Part shown: piece by piece, positions 35,578 through 46,633 of the stretch
How the letters are laid out: every line of letters starts with the position of its first letter
Position numbering within the stretch: the stretch's first letter is position 1
NCBI RefSeq assembly: GCF_029873635.1
Contig: NC_080417.1
Coordinates: 31,670,214-31,734,213, forward strand
Direction: 5' to 3'
From: Malania oleifera
Taxonomy: Eukaryota > Streptophyta > Magnoliopsida > Santalales > Ximeniaceae
Length of the DNA stretch: 64,000 nucleotides
Notes under the pieces: generated by a model
Databases searched by the model: none
Seen by the model: only the letters and a program-made list of their open reading frames with translations
Told to the model about the DNA's origin: nothing
Position numbers and translations under genes: made by a program

Positions 35578-37806
35578 ACTAGTTGCATCCCTAGGAGGAG
35601 CAAATTATTTTGTGCCATTTATTGATGATTATTCCATGATATTATGGGTATTTCCAATTAAGAAGAAGTCTAATGTGTTTCAAGTATTTAAAGAATTCAA
35701 AGCACAGGTGGAACTTGAATTTATAAAAAGAATCAAGTATTTAAGGATAGATAATGGAGGAGAATATATAGACGACAATTTCATTTCATTTTGCAAGAAG
35801 AAGGGTATTCAAAGGAAGTTCACTGCTGCACATACACTATAGTTATGTTGAAGACTGCAGATTTAGCCAAGTCATTATGGGTTGAAGCAGTCATAACCGT
35901 TTGTTATATGATAAATTGATCACTATCAACAACAATTGGTTTGAAGATACCGATGAAGATATGGACCGGTAAGCCAATCCAGTATCCTTCTTTTCACATA
36001 TTTGGATGTCTTGCATATGTAATATATAATGCCCAGGCAAGAACTAAATTAGACCCAAAGTCCAAGAAATGCATATTTTTGGGTTATTTTGATGGAGTTA
36101 AGGAGTATCGCTTGTGGGATCCCACTACCTGCAAGGTTGTAGTCAAAAGGGATGTGATATTTGTAGAAAATGAACTGCAAAATGAGGAAAATAACCGTAC
36201 TTTAGTAGCAACTACAATCATTTAGATAAAGGAAAAGAAAATTCTTCTGAAACCGTACCAGAGCATAAGGAACAAGAACCAAATAGGGCCAATGATGCAA
36301 AAATTCGACGATCAGTACGCGAGACATAGAAACCATCATGGCACTCAGATTATGTCATGGCAAGAAATACTGCATATTGTCTTCTAGCAGAAGATGAAGA
36401 GCCATCAACTTTCCATGAGGCTATTAATAGCATTGATGTTTCTTTTTGGATGACAACAATGTAGGAAGAAATTGAAGCCTTCTATAGAAATAGTACATGG
36501 AAGCTTGTTCCATTACCACACGAACATAAAGCTATTGGAAATAATAATTAAGTGGAGCGATATCGTGCTAGATTGGTGGTGAAAGGGAATACTCAAAAAG
36601 AAGGTATTGATTTTAACGAGATATTTTCTCCAGTTGTTAGACTTACTACTATCAGAACTGTATTGGTTGTGTGTGCTACGTTTGATTTATATCTAGAGCA
36701 GCTATATGTGAAAACTACTTTTCTTCATGGAGAACTTGAAGAAGATATTTACATGCTCCAACCAGAAGGTTTTGACGAAAAAGGAAAAGAAAACTTGGTT
36801 TTTTAGGTTAACTAAATCTTTGTACGGCTTAAAGCAGGCGCCAAGGTGTTGTTACAAGAGATTTGATTCCTTCATAATTAGCCTCTGATACAATAGACTC
36901 AATTCAGACCATTGCACGCACTCCAAGAGGTTTGGTAATAATGATTTCATTATTTTGCTATTGTATATAGATGATATGTTGGTTGTAGGCCCCAACAAAG
37001 AAAAAGTCCAAGAATTGAAGGAACAATTGGTTAGGGAGTTTGATATGAAGGATTTGGGACCAACAAACAAGAATTTAGGGATGCAAATAAACCAAGATAG
37101 AAAAGAGAAGAATATTTGGCTTTCTCAAAAGAATTATTTGAAGAAAGTCTTGCGACGCTTCAACATGCAATATTGTAAGCCAATTTCTACCCCACTTCCT
37201 ATCAATTATAAATTATCCTCAAGAATGTGTCCTAGTAATGAAGCACAGAGGATGGAAATGTCTTGAGTGTCATATGCATCAGCAATGGGAAGCCTAATGT
37301 ACGCTATGATTTGTACGAGACCAAATATTGCTCAAGAAGTCGGTAGGTTCATGACAAATCCTGGTAGAAAGGATTCGAATACTATAAAGTGGGTCCTAAG
37401 AGACATCAAAGGGACCTTAGATGTTGCATTATGTTACTAAGGATCGGAATTCAATGTCAAGGGATATGTTGATTCAGATTTTGTAGGTGATATTGACTGA
37501 AAATCCACTATAGGTTATGTGTTTACTCTTGCAGGAGAAACAGTAAGTTGGGTATCAAAGTTGTGGACTATTATAGCACTATCAATGACTGAAGTCGAAT
37601 ACATGGCAGCTACTCAGGATTGCAAGGAAGCAATCTGGATTAAAAGGTTAATTGAAGAACTTGGGCACGTGCAAAAGGGGATTCTTTTGTATGGTGATAG
37701 TCAAAGTGCGTTGCATATTGCAAGGAATCTGACTTTTCATTTCAGCACAAAACACATCGGAATACAGTATCACTTCGTTTGAGAAGTTATGGAGGAAGGA
37801 AGTGTG

Positions 37807-39809
37807 TGTTAACTTTGGTGCAATCCCAAAAGAGGGGTGAATTGGAGATTAAAAAAATTTCCTCCTAGGTTCAACTAATCTAGCAACAGTATTACACTAC
37901 CTAGGGGCAGTTTAAGTATGATGGAATTGTAGATATGATATATTAAACAATTTTGAGTACGTGCACTACAATTTCAATATTTCTCAACTAGATACAATAC
38001 TGTGTCAATCAGATATGCAATATATACAGTAAGGAAATTAAATCATCACAAATAAGAATATAATGCAGGAAAGTAAGAGTGACACCAAATATGATATCAG
38101 GGTTCGGCCAATACTGTCTATGTCCTTACCTTGGCTCACAAGCACAAGGATTCCACTAAGGCTCACTTCATGGATGGAGCGGCACTATTTACAACACCTT
38201 ACCAGGATGGTGTACCTAACTTTCCTAACCAGATCAAAGCTAATCTGAGACTTTTCACAGGGCAAGTCTCCCTCTTCCGAACACACGTTGAGAATACAAC
38301 AGATAATCAAATAAATTTTTGAGTACAAACAAATGTGCTTCTACACAAGCAGATATGTACTACAATATAGTCAAGATAAATATGCACTCATAGATGATAG
38401 TAATTATGTTCAGTGCAAATGAAGTCTGCTAATACTCAATCTGATGTAAATATACAATCAAGTCCTAGGGTGTATTTTCAAGCAATCTTTGAAACAAAGT
38501 ATCAATATTAATTAATCACAACAGATTTCGAAGAGTTCCAACCAAAGCATTCAAAATATATCAAAGATAATTTTCTCAAAATAATAGTTCAAGAGATACT
38601 TGAAAAGTATGCTTGTGAAAAAGATTTTGCACAATCAAAAACCACAAGCTTGATGAGTCTTGCAACAAAGATGCAAAGACTCACTATCTACGAAGGTTTT
38701 CCCACACAAAGATTATTAGTTAAACCGGGGGAAAAACCTTAGCTAAAAATCTCAATCAAAAATGATAAATTAATAAGAACAAAGAGAGTTTAAGCAAGTG
38801 CAAACAATGTAGATTAACTCAAATGCACTCTCACCAAACTTGGTTTAGCAAAGGAATATCAAAGGGTGAGTATTTGGCTTTGTTATAGGAAGAATGAGCT
38901 CTCAAAATTTCAGTAAAAATTTCTCTTAATGATTATGATAATCACCCATTAATTTTGCAAATGAACTCATATATATAGAAAAGGCCAAAATTATAACCGT
39001 TGGGGACATTTAGGGAATTATTAAAATTGTTTAAAATGTGTTTAAGAAATTAACCCTATTTAACCCCAATTAATGGTAGCAAATTTTTAGCCAACCCAAG
39101 AGTTTCTATCAACCAAGCCATAGATTCAGTCACCCAAACAGACACATGAGAAAAAGTGATTTTTGAAGTTCGGGTGCCTGATCAAGGGAAGTCTGCTAAC
39201 CAAGGCGATTTTCCAATCTGTCCGAGGTTCGATCGCCCAGTCTCAAGTTTGGTTTACTGAACTTGCACATTTGGTCACCTGGTGGTATTTTGAATGTGAT
39301 ATTCGGGCGCCCGAGTTTTTGGAAAAAGTAAGGGTTTGGGTTCAGTCGCCCGAAGTCAGGTCAACTTTTTGACTAGTCAACAGTTCGGTCGACTGAAGTA
39401 ATTTGACTTGCTTGGTTCGGTCACCTGAAACCCTTATGATTTTAGGCCTGAGTTGCATTCTTTAATTTAAATTTACCCCTGATGACATGTGAGTGTAGTG
39501 GGGTCCTGTGCACTAAGTGTGTAGGAACCTAAGGTCAATCTAGGGCAACTTGAGCATACGGTCCTATCATACATGATGCAGTTATTACAGACCATATAGA
39601 ATTACAATCTAGAATGAAGAATATAAAAAAACACATTTACAAATGAAACACAATAATCTTCATTCTTGCTTGGAGTCACTATACGCCATCATGATATAGC
39701 GTTCTTTTTAATTCCATGCATAAAGTGAACCTGCATGCAAGCTCAAGGCAAACATTAGAACCAATGTATTTGTCATTATCAAAATGGGATACGACCAATA
39801 AGGTCAATC
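37807..39809 (-). mobile_element. solo Copia-type LTR inside Tork RNase H region (TSD GTGTG)
   Basis: The + strand starts TGTTAACTTTGGTGCAATCC. The right end, CCAATAAGGTCAATC, corresponds on - to the TGTTGACCTTAT start of the 33322 LTR. Flanked by GTGTG at 37802-37806 and 39810-39814. Near-palindromes (TCGGGCGCCCGAG near 39302) cover 39120-39430. Length 2003 bases, opposite orientation to the host element. Confidence 0.85.
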
Positions 39810-39991
39810 GTGTGGACATGCAAAAGACTCATACTAAAGATAACTTAGTAGATGTCATGACAAAACCAATCAATGCTGACAAGTTCATATAGTGTAGATT
39901 CTCTTATGGCCTAATAGAAACATAAGTGGCATGAAACTGGCAAGACTAGAAAGGATGAAAAGATATTTGAAAATGGCTTTAAGTGGGAGAA

Positions 39992-40602
39992 TGTGAAATG
40001 TAAAGCCATTATTGTGAAGTAGGCTACAAGTTATGGTAGGAGGTGGAGCAGTGTGTTGCCCATGCTGCTCACTTGCAGCCTATATGTAGCCATGCCATAT
40101 CCGTGGCCTTCCCAAGGTAGCCCATGCTGCTCACATGCCATTTCGTGCAGCCCATGACCTATAGTTGTCCATGCACATGCTTGGATCATGTGATGACTAA
40201 TAAATGTTGCACATCTCACTGTGACATAGCCATCCATCTCATATGTCAACCAGCGCATCCTCAGTCTCCATTATTTGAGCAATCTGCCCAAATACCTATA
40301 AAAGGGCATGTTTGCAGTTCAAAATATATAACCTGAAGCATCTCCATTTCTTCTAGTTTCTCCTATTGTAATTAGAGAGATTTGTATACTCCTAATTCAA
40401 GAAAAATGTATCATTGTTCTCTTCTTGTAATTAGAGAGAAGTTGTATCATCCCATTTTTATAGTGGATTCTTTCTAGCATTGCCCGTGGTTTTTCTCTCA
40501 ATTTGTTTGGGGGTTTCCATGTAAATCTTGGTGTCAATTTGTATTTTCTCATTTGTTATTTTAACTGTGCAATACTTTTCCTACCCATTTAAATTTGCTA
40601 AC
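39992..40602 (+). mobile_element. 3' LTR of the Tork element (approximate)
   Basis: Begins TGTGAAATGTAAAGCCATT right after the purine tract AAGTGGGAGAA, and probably ends near GCTAACA at 40602 or at CTGTGCAATA about 35 bases earlier. TATAAAAGGGCATG near 40297 is a likely LTR TATA. The 5' LTR is not in the window, so the right edge cannot be confirmed. Confidence 0.6.
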
Positions 40603-40629
40603 ATGGCAGCCAATATGCTTCTTTCTCAG

Positions 40630-41250
40630 CTAGCTAGAATAGGGCAACCCCAACTTGAGGGATGTGTCAAAGTTGTCATCGCAGTCTTGTGGAGGGCTGC
40701 TACCGCTACCCCTATTGCCGACAGTGGGCTGGCACACATTGGATACTGACTCTAACGACTAGCCTTCCTTGCGCAATATGTTCTCCGAATCACCTCCAAC
40801 TAGCTGCTTTTGCCCATTGTTCAGTGATATATGAGACAGTTGGTTGCTTTAATCGCTCATTCTCTTCCATCAATTGTGTCATTCTCTTCCATCAATCGTG
40901 CTCCCCTTTTCTGAAGCTTATAAGTTTATTTCATGATTGTTTCACCCTTTTTCTCTATCACATGACTTAGTCCAATTTCAAGTGACCTTTCTAGCCTCTA
41001 CAATTCTTCTATATTCAATCCCTAGAGCTCCTCTCCCCTCATATTCCTAAGTTGACGAATTTTCTCTACAACCTCCTTGCTCAACCTAAAGAAGTTGTTG
41101 TTCTCCGCAAGCTAGAGTTCAAGGGATGGTTGGTCTCATTTCCCAAGGTTCTTTGAGTGCAACTTATGCTTTTCAAGAATTTCCTTCACACTTGAGTTGA
41201 AGTACTCAAAGAACTTGCTGGTGGCAGAGAAGATGATGAGGAATGGTAAT
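40630..41250 (-). pseudogene. SVP-like: intronless SVP/AGL24-clade MADS-box pseudogene
   Basis: Read on the - strand from about 41246: end of MADS domain FLIIFSATSKFFEYFNSS, I region VKEILEKHKLHSKNLGK, DQPSLEL, and K-box RLSKEVVEKIRQLRNMRGEE, GLNIEEL, RLERSLEIGLSHVIEKKGE. Then come LQKRG, MEENERLK, and a C-terminus SLESVSNVCQPTVG ... DTSLKLGLPYSS with the stop at 40630-40632. This is the StMADS11/SVP/JOINTLESS pattern (floral-timing and meristem-identity repressors) through to the diagnostic SLKLGLPYS end. The reading crosses all the exon junctions expected after exon 1 without an intron, which points to a retrocopy. Six in-frame stops are present, four of them CAG-to-TAG, and a 22-bp tandem duplication (near 40850-40893) shifts the frame. 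The MADS domain's DNA-binding part is absent; upstream lies a repeat leader. No poly(A) remnant is evident at the 3' side, where a Copia LTR abuts. Confidence 0.85.
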
Positions 41251-42100
41251 GTAGCCCTTCTCAAGGGGCAAAGTCATGGCCAAGGTCTAAGTCAAGAAGG
41301 GGCAAAGTCATGGCATGTAGAAAATGCAGTGGCGCGTGGAAAATGTAAAGAAGATGATGAGGAATAGGAATGTAGCCCTTTTTAAGGGGCAAAATGGTGG
41401 CCAACTCATAAGTCAAGAAGGGGCAACTCATGGTGTGTGGAAAATTCCGTGGCGTGTTGAAAATGCAGTCAGCATGTCTTACTCCATTGTTGAATTCACA
41501 CACACAACCACCATTTTTGAAAAGCTGTAGCCCACCTGTAGCCAGCCATGCAAATTCATCCAACCTCCATTGTTGAATTCACACACACAACCACCATTTT
41601 TGAAAAGCAATAACCCACCGGATTTGATTTTTTTTTTTAGCAATCTGATTGCCACAATCTTGATGGGTAACCATAAAGTTCCTTCCTTAATATTATTGAA
41701 AAGGAGCAATAGCATTCACAATTGTTAATATTAATTAATAAAATCAGGTTAAATCAGTGTCGTTTTTTGGTAGTCCCTTCAAAGCCACTTAAATAAATCA
41801 AACCAAGAAGAAATAAAAAAGGTGGTTGTTAAATGGCAGGATCTACCATTTGCCTTTTCAATGATATTTTTCCAAGAAAAAAAGGATAGAAAGTTAATAT
41901 CAAACATTATTATTATAACCAAGATCCTCACAAGTTAGCAATGATTAGAATGTTCTTGTTTAAGAAGAGTATATAGAAACTGTAAATTGAACAACTTAAT
42001 TTTAGGTGTCATAGCTAGTAAATGTTTGTCTGCATAACTCTATTGTATTTTTTTCATATTCACGAGGTTATACGAAAAATTAGGCTACTAGCTGATTGGG
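41251..42100 (-). repeat. leader and upstream block of the MADS pseudogene
   Basis: 41251-41480 holds the tandem leader units. GAATTCACACACACAACCACC occurs at about 41493 and 41576 with CCATGCAAATTCATCC between them. 41640-42060 matches 19600-20060 almost base for base. No coding region is supportable. Confidence 0.7.
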
Positions 42101-42432
42101 AAACACTTAGTTACAACTCATCCACACCCCATCTCGTTGAATTGTTTTTAATGTTTTTAATTAAATGGTTTTTTGGTTTGCTGCTTGTTTGTGTCTTGTT
42201 TGTGTTTCTCTTTTTCGGTTGTTGGTCTGCTAGTGCTCTTTAGAGAAGCCATAGCTAATAAATATTGGTGTTGTGAATTGCATTCAAAGCATTTCCCCTG
42301 CAAATTCATGGAATGACCTTCAAACACCACAAATATCTTTGCAGCAACAAGATTCCCCATTAAATCAAATATAATGTCCAATCATAAGTCAATTTTTTAG
42401 TAATCTCTTCAGAGATTATATATATTGACTAG

Positions 42433-42474
<42 letters not shown>

Positions 42475-42509
42475 ATTTATATTTTCAATCAATATAAATA
42501 TATATAAAC
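42101..42509. other. spacer with (TA)n, no gene
   Basis: TTTGTTTGTGTTTC-rich sequence, then (TA)n at about 42438-42471. I see nothing else. Confidence 0.6.
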
Positions 42510-42826
42510 TGTTAGTCGTAAGGGGCAAAGTCATGGTGTGTGGAAAATGCAATCAGCATGTCTTACTCCATTGTTGAATTTCACACACAGCCACCATTTT
42601 TAAAAAACAGTGTAATGATTCCAAAAATATATATATACATGATTAGAGTAATAGAAAAAAAGAAAAAAAGAAAAGAAAATAATTAAATAATTAATAAAAA
42701 TATTATTATAAAAATAAAAAATTAAAATTAAAATTAAATAAATAATTATATATATTATGTTATTATATATAGTATTATTATATTATTATGTTATTATATA
42801 TATTATTATATGATTAAATTAATACA
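42510..42826 (-). repeat. MADS leader fragment plus LTR head upstream of RALF copy 2
   Basis: 42510-42610 matches the MADS-derived leader (AAGGGGCAAAGTCATGG, GCATGTCTTACTCCATTG). TGTAATGATTCCAAAAATAT at 42611 is the LTR head found at the same position in four other copies, followed by AT-rich sequence parallel to 15060-15480. Confidence 0.7.
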
Positions 42827-43046
42827 ACCCGTAGAAAAACAAGGAGAAAGAAATGGGCACCACCTATAGCTACCTCATTCCCTTCCAATTCCCATGCATG
42901 CAGCCCCTCACAACCCCACCACGTAAAACACGTTGAATCACACAAATTAATTAAACACCTCACCCTCCCCCCCTACACCCTTTTAATTCTTTCCCTTTTT
43001 TAAAGCTAGGGTCCTAAATTAATTTAAACCCATAATTCTTACTTCA

Positions 43047-43052
43047 TATAAA
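43047..43052 (+). promoter_or_regulatory. TATA box of RALF copy 2
   Basis: CATATAAAACTCTCTCCCCC: TATAAA followed by a C/T-rich start region, 63 bases upstream of the ATG, leaving a leader of about 30 bases. Copy 1 has no counterpart in its upstream region. Confidence 0.65.
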
Positions 43053-43114
43053 ACTCTCTCCCCCAACCTCCCTTCCTTCTCCCCTCCCAATTAACCATCA
43101 CCCGCTCGATCGAA

Positions 43115-43477
43115 ATGGCTCTTCGATTTTGGCCAGTTCTCCTTGTCCTGCTCTTGGCCTTTGCTTTGGTTGTGGAGTCCACCGCTTCCCTTGGCGACGC
43201 TAAATGGAGCTTTCCCCTTACCTCTGGCAGAGGTGGTTGTAGCGGCCTCGTCGGGGATTGCATTGGCATGGAAGAGGAGATGATGATGAGCTCCGAGGCC
43301 TCCCGTCGAGGCCTTGCCCAAGCCAAGAGGTACATCAGCTATGGCGCGCTCAAGAAGAACAACGTGCCGTGCAGCCGTCGGGGACAGTCTTACTATAATT
43401 GCAACGGCAGCGGGAGGGCCAACCCTTACAGGCGCGGTTGCAGCTCCATCACACATTGTGCTAGAACCAACAATTAA
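43115..43477 (+). CDS. RALF: RALF-type secreted peptide precursor, copy 2
   Basis: 120-residue RALF precursor, paralogue of the gene at 15705. Signal peptide about 1-25; propeptide with acidic EEEMMMSSEA; S1P-type SRRGL at 63-67. The mature peptide is 68-120, with YISY at 73-76 and cysteines at 86, 96, 109 and 115. By my count 99 of 120 residues match copy 1: 6 of 25 signal-peptide positions, 10 of 42 propeptide positions and only 5 of 53 mature positions differ. The mature changes are three R/K swaps plus R114H and T119N, so the receptor-facing N-terminal part is preserved. Start context CGAAATGGC. Upstream it has a TATA box (43047), an RY-like CATGCATGCA and ACGT-core motifs. Single exon. 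Likely functional; it keeps the fuller promoter of the pair. Confidence 0.96.
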   Translation: MALRFWPVLLVLLLAFALVVESTASLGDAKWSFPLTSGRGGCSGLVGDCIGMEEEMMMSSEASRRGLAQAKRYISYGALKKNNVPCSRRGQSYYNCNGSGRANPYRRGCSSITHCARTNN

Positions 43478-45114
43478 AATGAAAAGATTGAAGGAGGAGA
43501 AGACAGAAAGGAGAGCTCAAAATTTCTTTAATATTTTGTGTGTTTCTTGACAATCAATGATAATTGAACGGGAGAATTAATACATAATAAGAATATATAT
43601 ATATATATATATATATTAATGTTCCAGCGATGAGGTGATTATTTTTTAAGTTTAAGAGATAAATATAATAGCTTCTTCTTTTTAAATCTGATCATGATTG
43701 TTGTGCTATACATTTGTGTTATTAATTTGATGTGGAAGAAATAAGAAGATTTCATTAATTAATTAATTTATTAGTTGGCTATCTTTGGAGGGTATGTCTT
43801 CCTTTTCTGTTCTTTTTCTTCTTTCTTAAGGTTTGTGTTGTAGATGAAATATTAAAGGAGAGGGACAATTAATTATTAAAGTTTGATTTTTGTAGATGGG
43901 GATTTAATTCCGTGTTTGTGTTGAAGGTTCCTTCTTCTTCTTCTTTTTTTTTTTCTTTTTTCTTTTCTCTTATTTATTCTTTTTTCTGGGGCAAGAGGAG
44001 GGGTAATCTTATATCCTTTTTCATCTTCCAAAATACATATAACATTAAAGTCACAAATTTTGGCTGATAGAATGTTTCTTTCGAACAATTAAAGATTCAT
44101 ATGGACAAACAAAATAAATAACATTACCGGGTACAATTTTATTCCTTGCTTAGATGATATCTGATACAAAATAAAAAGCCATACACTGCAGCCAAACCGG
44201 AGATTTGTAGATGGAAATTAGTAGATGGTACTGCCTATTTCTCATTAAGGTTCAAGAAAGCACGATGAGTGCAAGACGAGCAACTAGTGATTGGTACACC
44301 GTTGTTCAAATTGAGTTAAACCACATATCGTGATCTTCCATTTTTTCCCTCAATCTAACGTTCATATTGATCTAGATTACACACAGAGATAATTTATCTT
44401 CCATTTACCTGATCTAAATTCGTAATTAGTTCAACTTTTTTCAAAATTTACTGTAAAATTTTGAATAACCAACCTTTTTTAATCCATCTTGGTTCGCAAG
44501 AAACTTTGGTAATTAAAAGGGTACAATCACACACCTTCAATGTGTGTGTCTGCGTGTGTCTATATATATGATATTCACCATGTGATTAATCAACTCAACT
44601 CCTGCACAATCTATATTGATAATTATAAGTCTATTGATTACACGTATCCTCAAAGTCTTGAGACATCAAACCAGAAGCCGCCTTTTAAAGGAACATTTCT
44701 TTTTTACTTTCCTAGTCCTTTAGATTACACAGTAGTTTGATTTTATTTGAGCATTACAATACATTTTTGCGCCATCTATCCTAACAAGTGATTGAGGAAA
44801 ATGTAGAAGAAACCGCCTTTTAATGTTTGACTATAAAGAAAAGTAAGAAAGAAAATAAAAAATATACCAAATCAATGAATAAAATTTTAATTTTAAGCAT
44901 CATTAACATTGAAATTTTCTTAATTTTGAATTATATTAGAATATATATATATATATATATATATATAACAACATAATAATATAATAATATCATAATATAC
45001 TAATATATATGATATTATTATAATATTATGTTATTATATATTATTTATATTTATATTATGTATATTATTATATTATTATGTTATTATATATATATATTAT
45101 TATTATTATTATAA
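43478..45114. other. RALF copy 2 downstream region, no gene
   Basis: Conserved with 16068-17660 to about 44945. Then (TA)n and ATT-type repeats (44940-45110) run up to the LTR at 45115. No coding region. Confidence 0.7.
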
Positions 45115-46633
45115 TGTTGGCCTAATAAGGTTTAATCTCATTTTGATGATAACGATTAAGGTTACTTAACATGTCTATTTAAGTTTGAGTTTCAGGAATT
45201 AAGTGTTTTTGTGAAATCAAGTGAGCATACTTGAAGAGTTTAAATGATATGTACACCTAGAGTCATGAATCATGAAGGATATAAAGCAAGCAATCAAGTC
45301 ATGTGGGACATGAAATTCATTGATGCAGTGCAAAAAGCGCAAAAGAATCTTGGAAGCTTCACAACATGAAGACTTAGGAACTTAGATAGAATAATTGTAT
45401 GAAAGTCTCATGTAAGTACTTCATTTCAATATTGAATGATTGAAGCTCGTAGGATATATCATGGACTTAGAGACCTGTTTTACACATAGAAAATATTTTC
45501 TTAAAGTCTAAATTAAGTTTTCTAAGTTATGAATTTAAGTTTGGAACAAAAACATTGAAAAACAAGAGTTGCTGAAAGGACAGACGAGTGATGATATTTC
45601 ATCAGGCTACTGAGGTGCTACTAACTTTGAAAATATGCAAACAGAATAGGCACAGACAACTGACTTATCGGGACCAGTCGATTGACCCCATTTTGACTTT
45701 TAGAATGTGCTAGTTTTAAAAAATCACAGGCGGCTGACCCTTTGAGTCCAGTCGATTGATGCGTATATTAAAACGATTAACAACACTGATCTTGTTTCCA
45801 AAACTTGTTTGATTGGTTTCCAAAATGAGAGAAAATTTGAGGAAAACTTTTTAAAACCCTAGTGCACTATTTAAATATCATATTCTCGCACATTAGGGTT
45901 AGGAGAAAGAATGGCACGCACATTATTCTTTCAAAACTCTCAGGTTATACTTTTCTGAAGAGGCTGCTGTGTTTTTACTGAATACTCATGAAATTCTGAT
46001 TTGATCTTTTGGAACTCACACTCTTAAATTAGATTTCTAGTGATATATATACTTTCAAGCATCATCTTCATAATGTTTTATTTGAAGTATTTTTGATTCT
46101 AACGTGTACTAATCTGCTCATTTAAGGAGCTTTCTCTTGAACAAGCATTTTTGCTTTGGCTGTACTTTTTTGACGATTCAGGTATTGTGATTCATTGCCT
46201 AGTGAGAGGATTGTTCTCATTAGAGAGGTGACCTCCACCTTGAATGGAGAGAGGTTTTACTTCACATGGTAATGAAGTTGGAAAGGAAATCTTCACAGCG
46301 GGTTGCTTAAGGTAAGGATGTAGGCTGCAGTTGACCCTAGTAAAAAATACTATGTTCAACTTATTCTTCCCTACTCTTTTAAATTTCTGCAAGATATCAA
46401 CTGCGTGCATGATTTTATTTTCATTAGGAACTTGCTGAATATTGAATCTTATTGAATATTTGAGAACATGCTGAACATTGATATTGCTGAATATTGAAAA
46501 TTTTGATAAATGATTGGAAATCAATTTTTTGATTGAAGTAAGAACTCCTATAGTTCGCTGATTATATGTTGGATTAAAAATTCAGAATAGCAAAAGTTTT
46601 TAAATCTTTGATTAAATCTACAGAAGTAAAAGG
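45115..46633 (+). mobile_element. partial LTR related to element A
   Basis: Starts TGTTGGCCTAATAAGGTTTA with TTTTGATGATAACGATTAAG; parallel to 20130-21700 (GTCATGTGGGACATGAAATT, CACATTAGGGTTAGG, AGGTAAGGATGTAGGCTGC). Near-palindromes are at 45600-45760 (CAGTCGATTGACC). It is cut at 46633 by the next LTR. Confidence 0.75.

Larger units (their letters stand above)
33239..40602 (+). mobile_element. broken Tork/Tnt1-like Copia element hosting two solo LTRs
   Basis: Element sequence is at 33239-33321, 35583-37806 and 39810-40602; the rest is nested LTRs. Visible: integrase core start (LDLIHSDVWES near 33285), integrase (YFVPFIDDYSMILW, NGGEYIDDNFISFCKKKGIQ, FHIFGCLAYV, CIFLGYFDGVKEYRLWDP), RT (GIDFNEIFSPVVRLTTIRTV; YIDDMLVVG near 36964), and RNase H (AIWIKRLIEELG, STKHIGIQYHFV). 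A purine tract AAGTGGGAGAATG precedes the 3' LTR. The 5' part is absent. Fossil with many breaks. Confidence 0.85.
42827..44945 (+). repeat. duplicated RALF block, copy 2
   Basis: Counterpart of 15483-17660, colinear through promoter, coding region and downstream DNA. It carries an extra segment at about 43000-43080 with the TATA box, and lacks roughly 90 bases found near 17415-17510 of copy 1. Confidence 0.9.

Noticed and set aside
40662-40970. Open frame on the + strand over the MADS pseudogene
   Set aside because: Antisense shadow; the - strand carries the recognisable K-box and C-terminal motifs.
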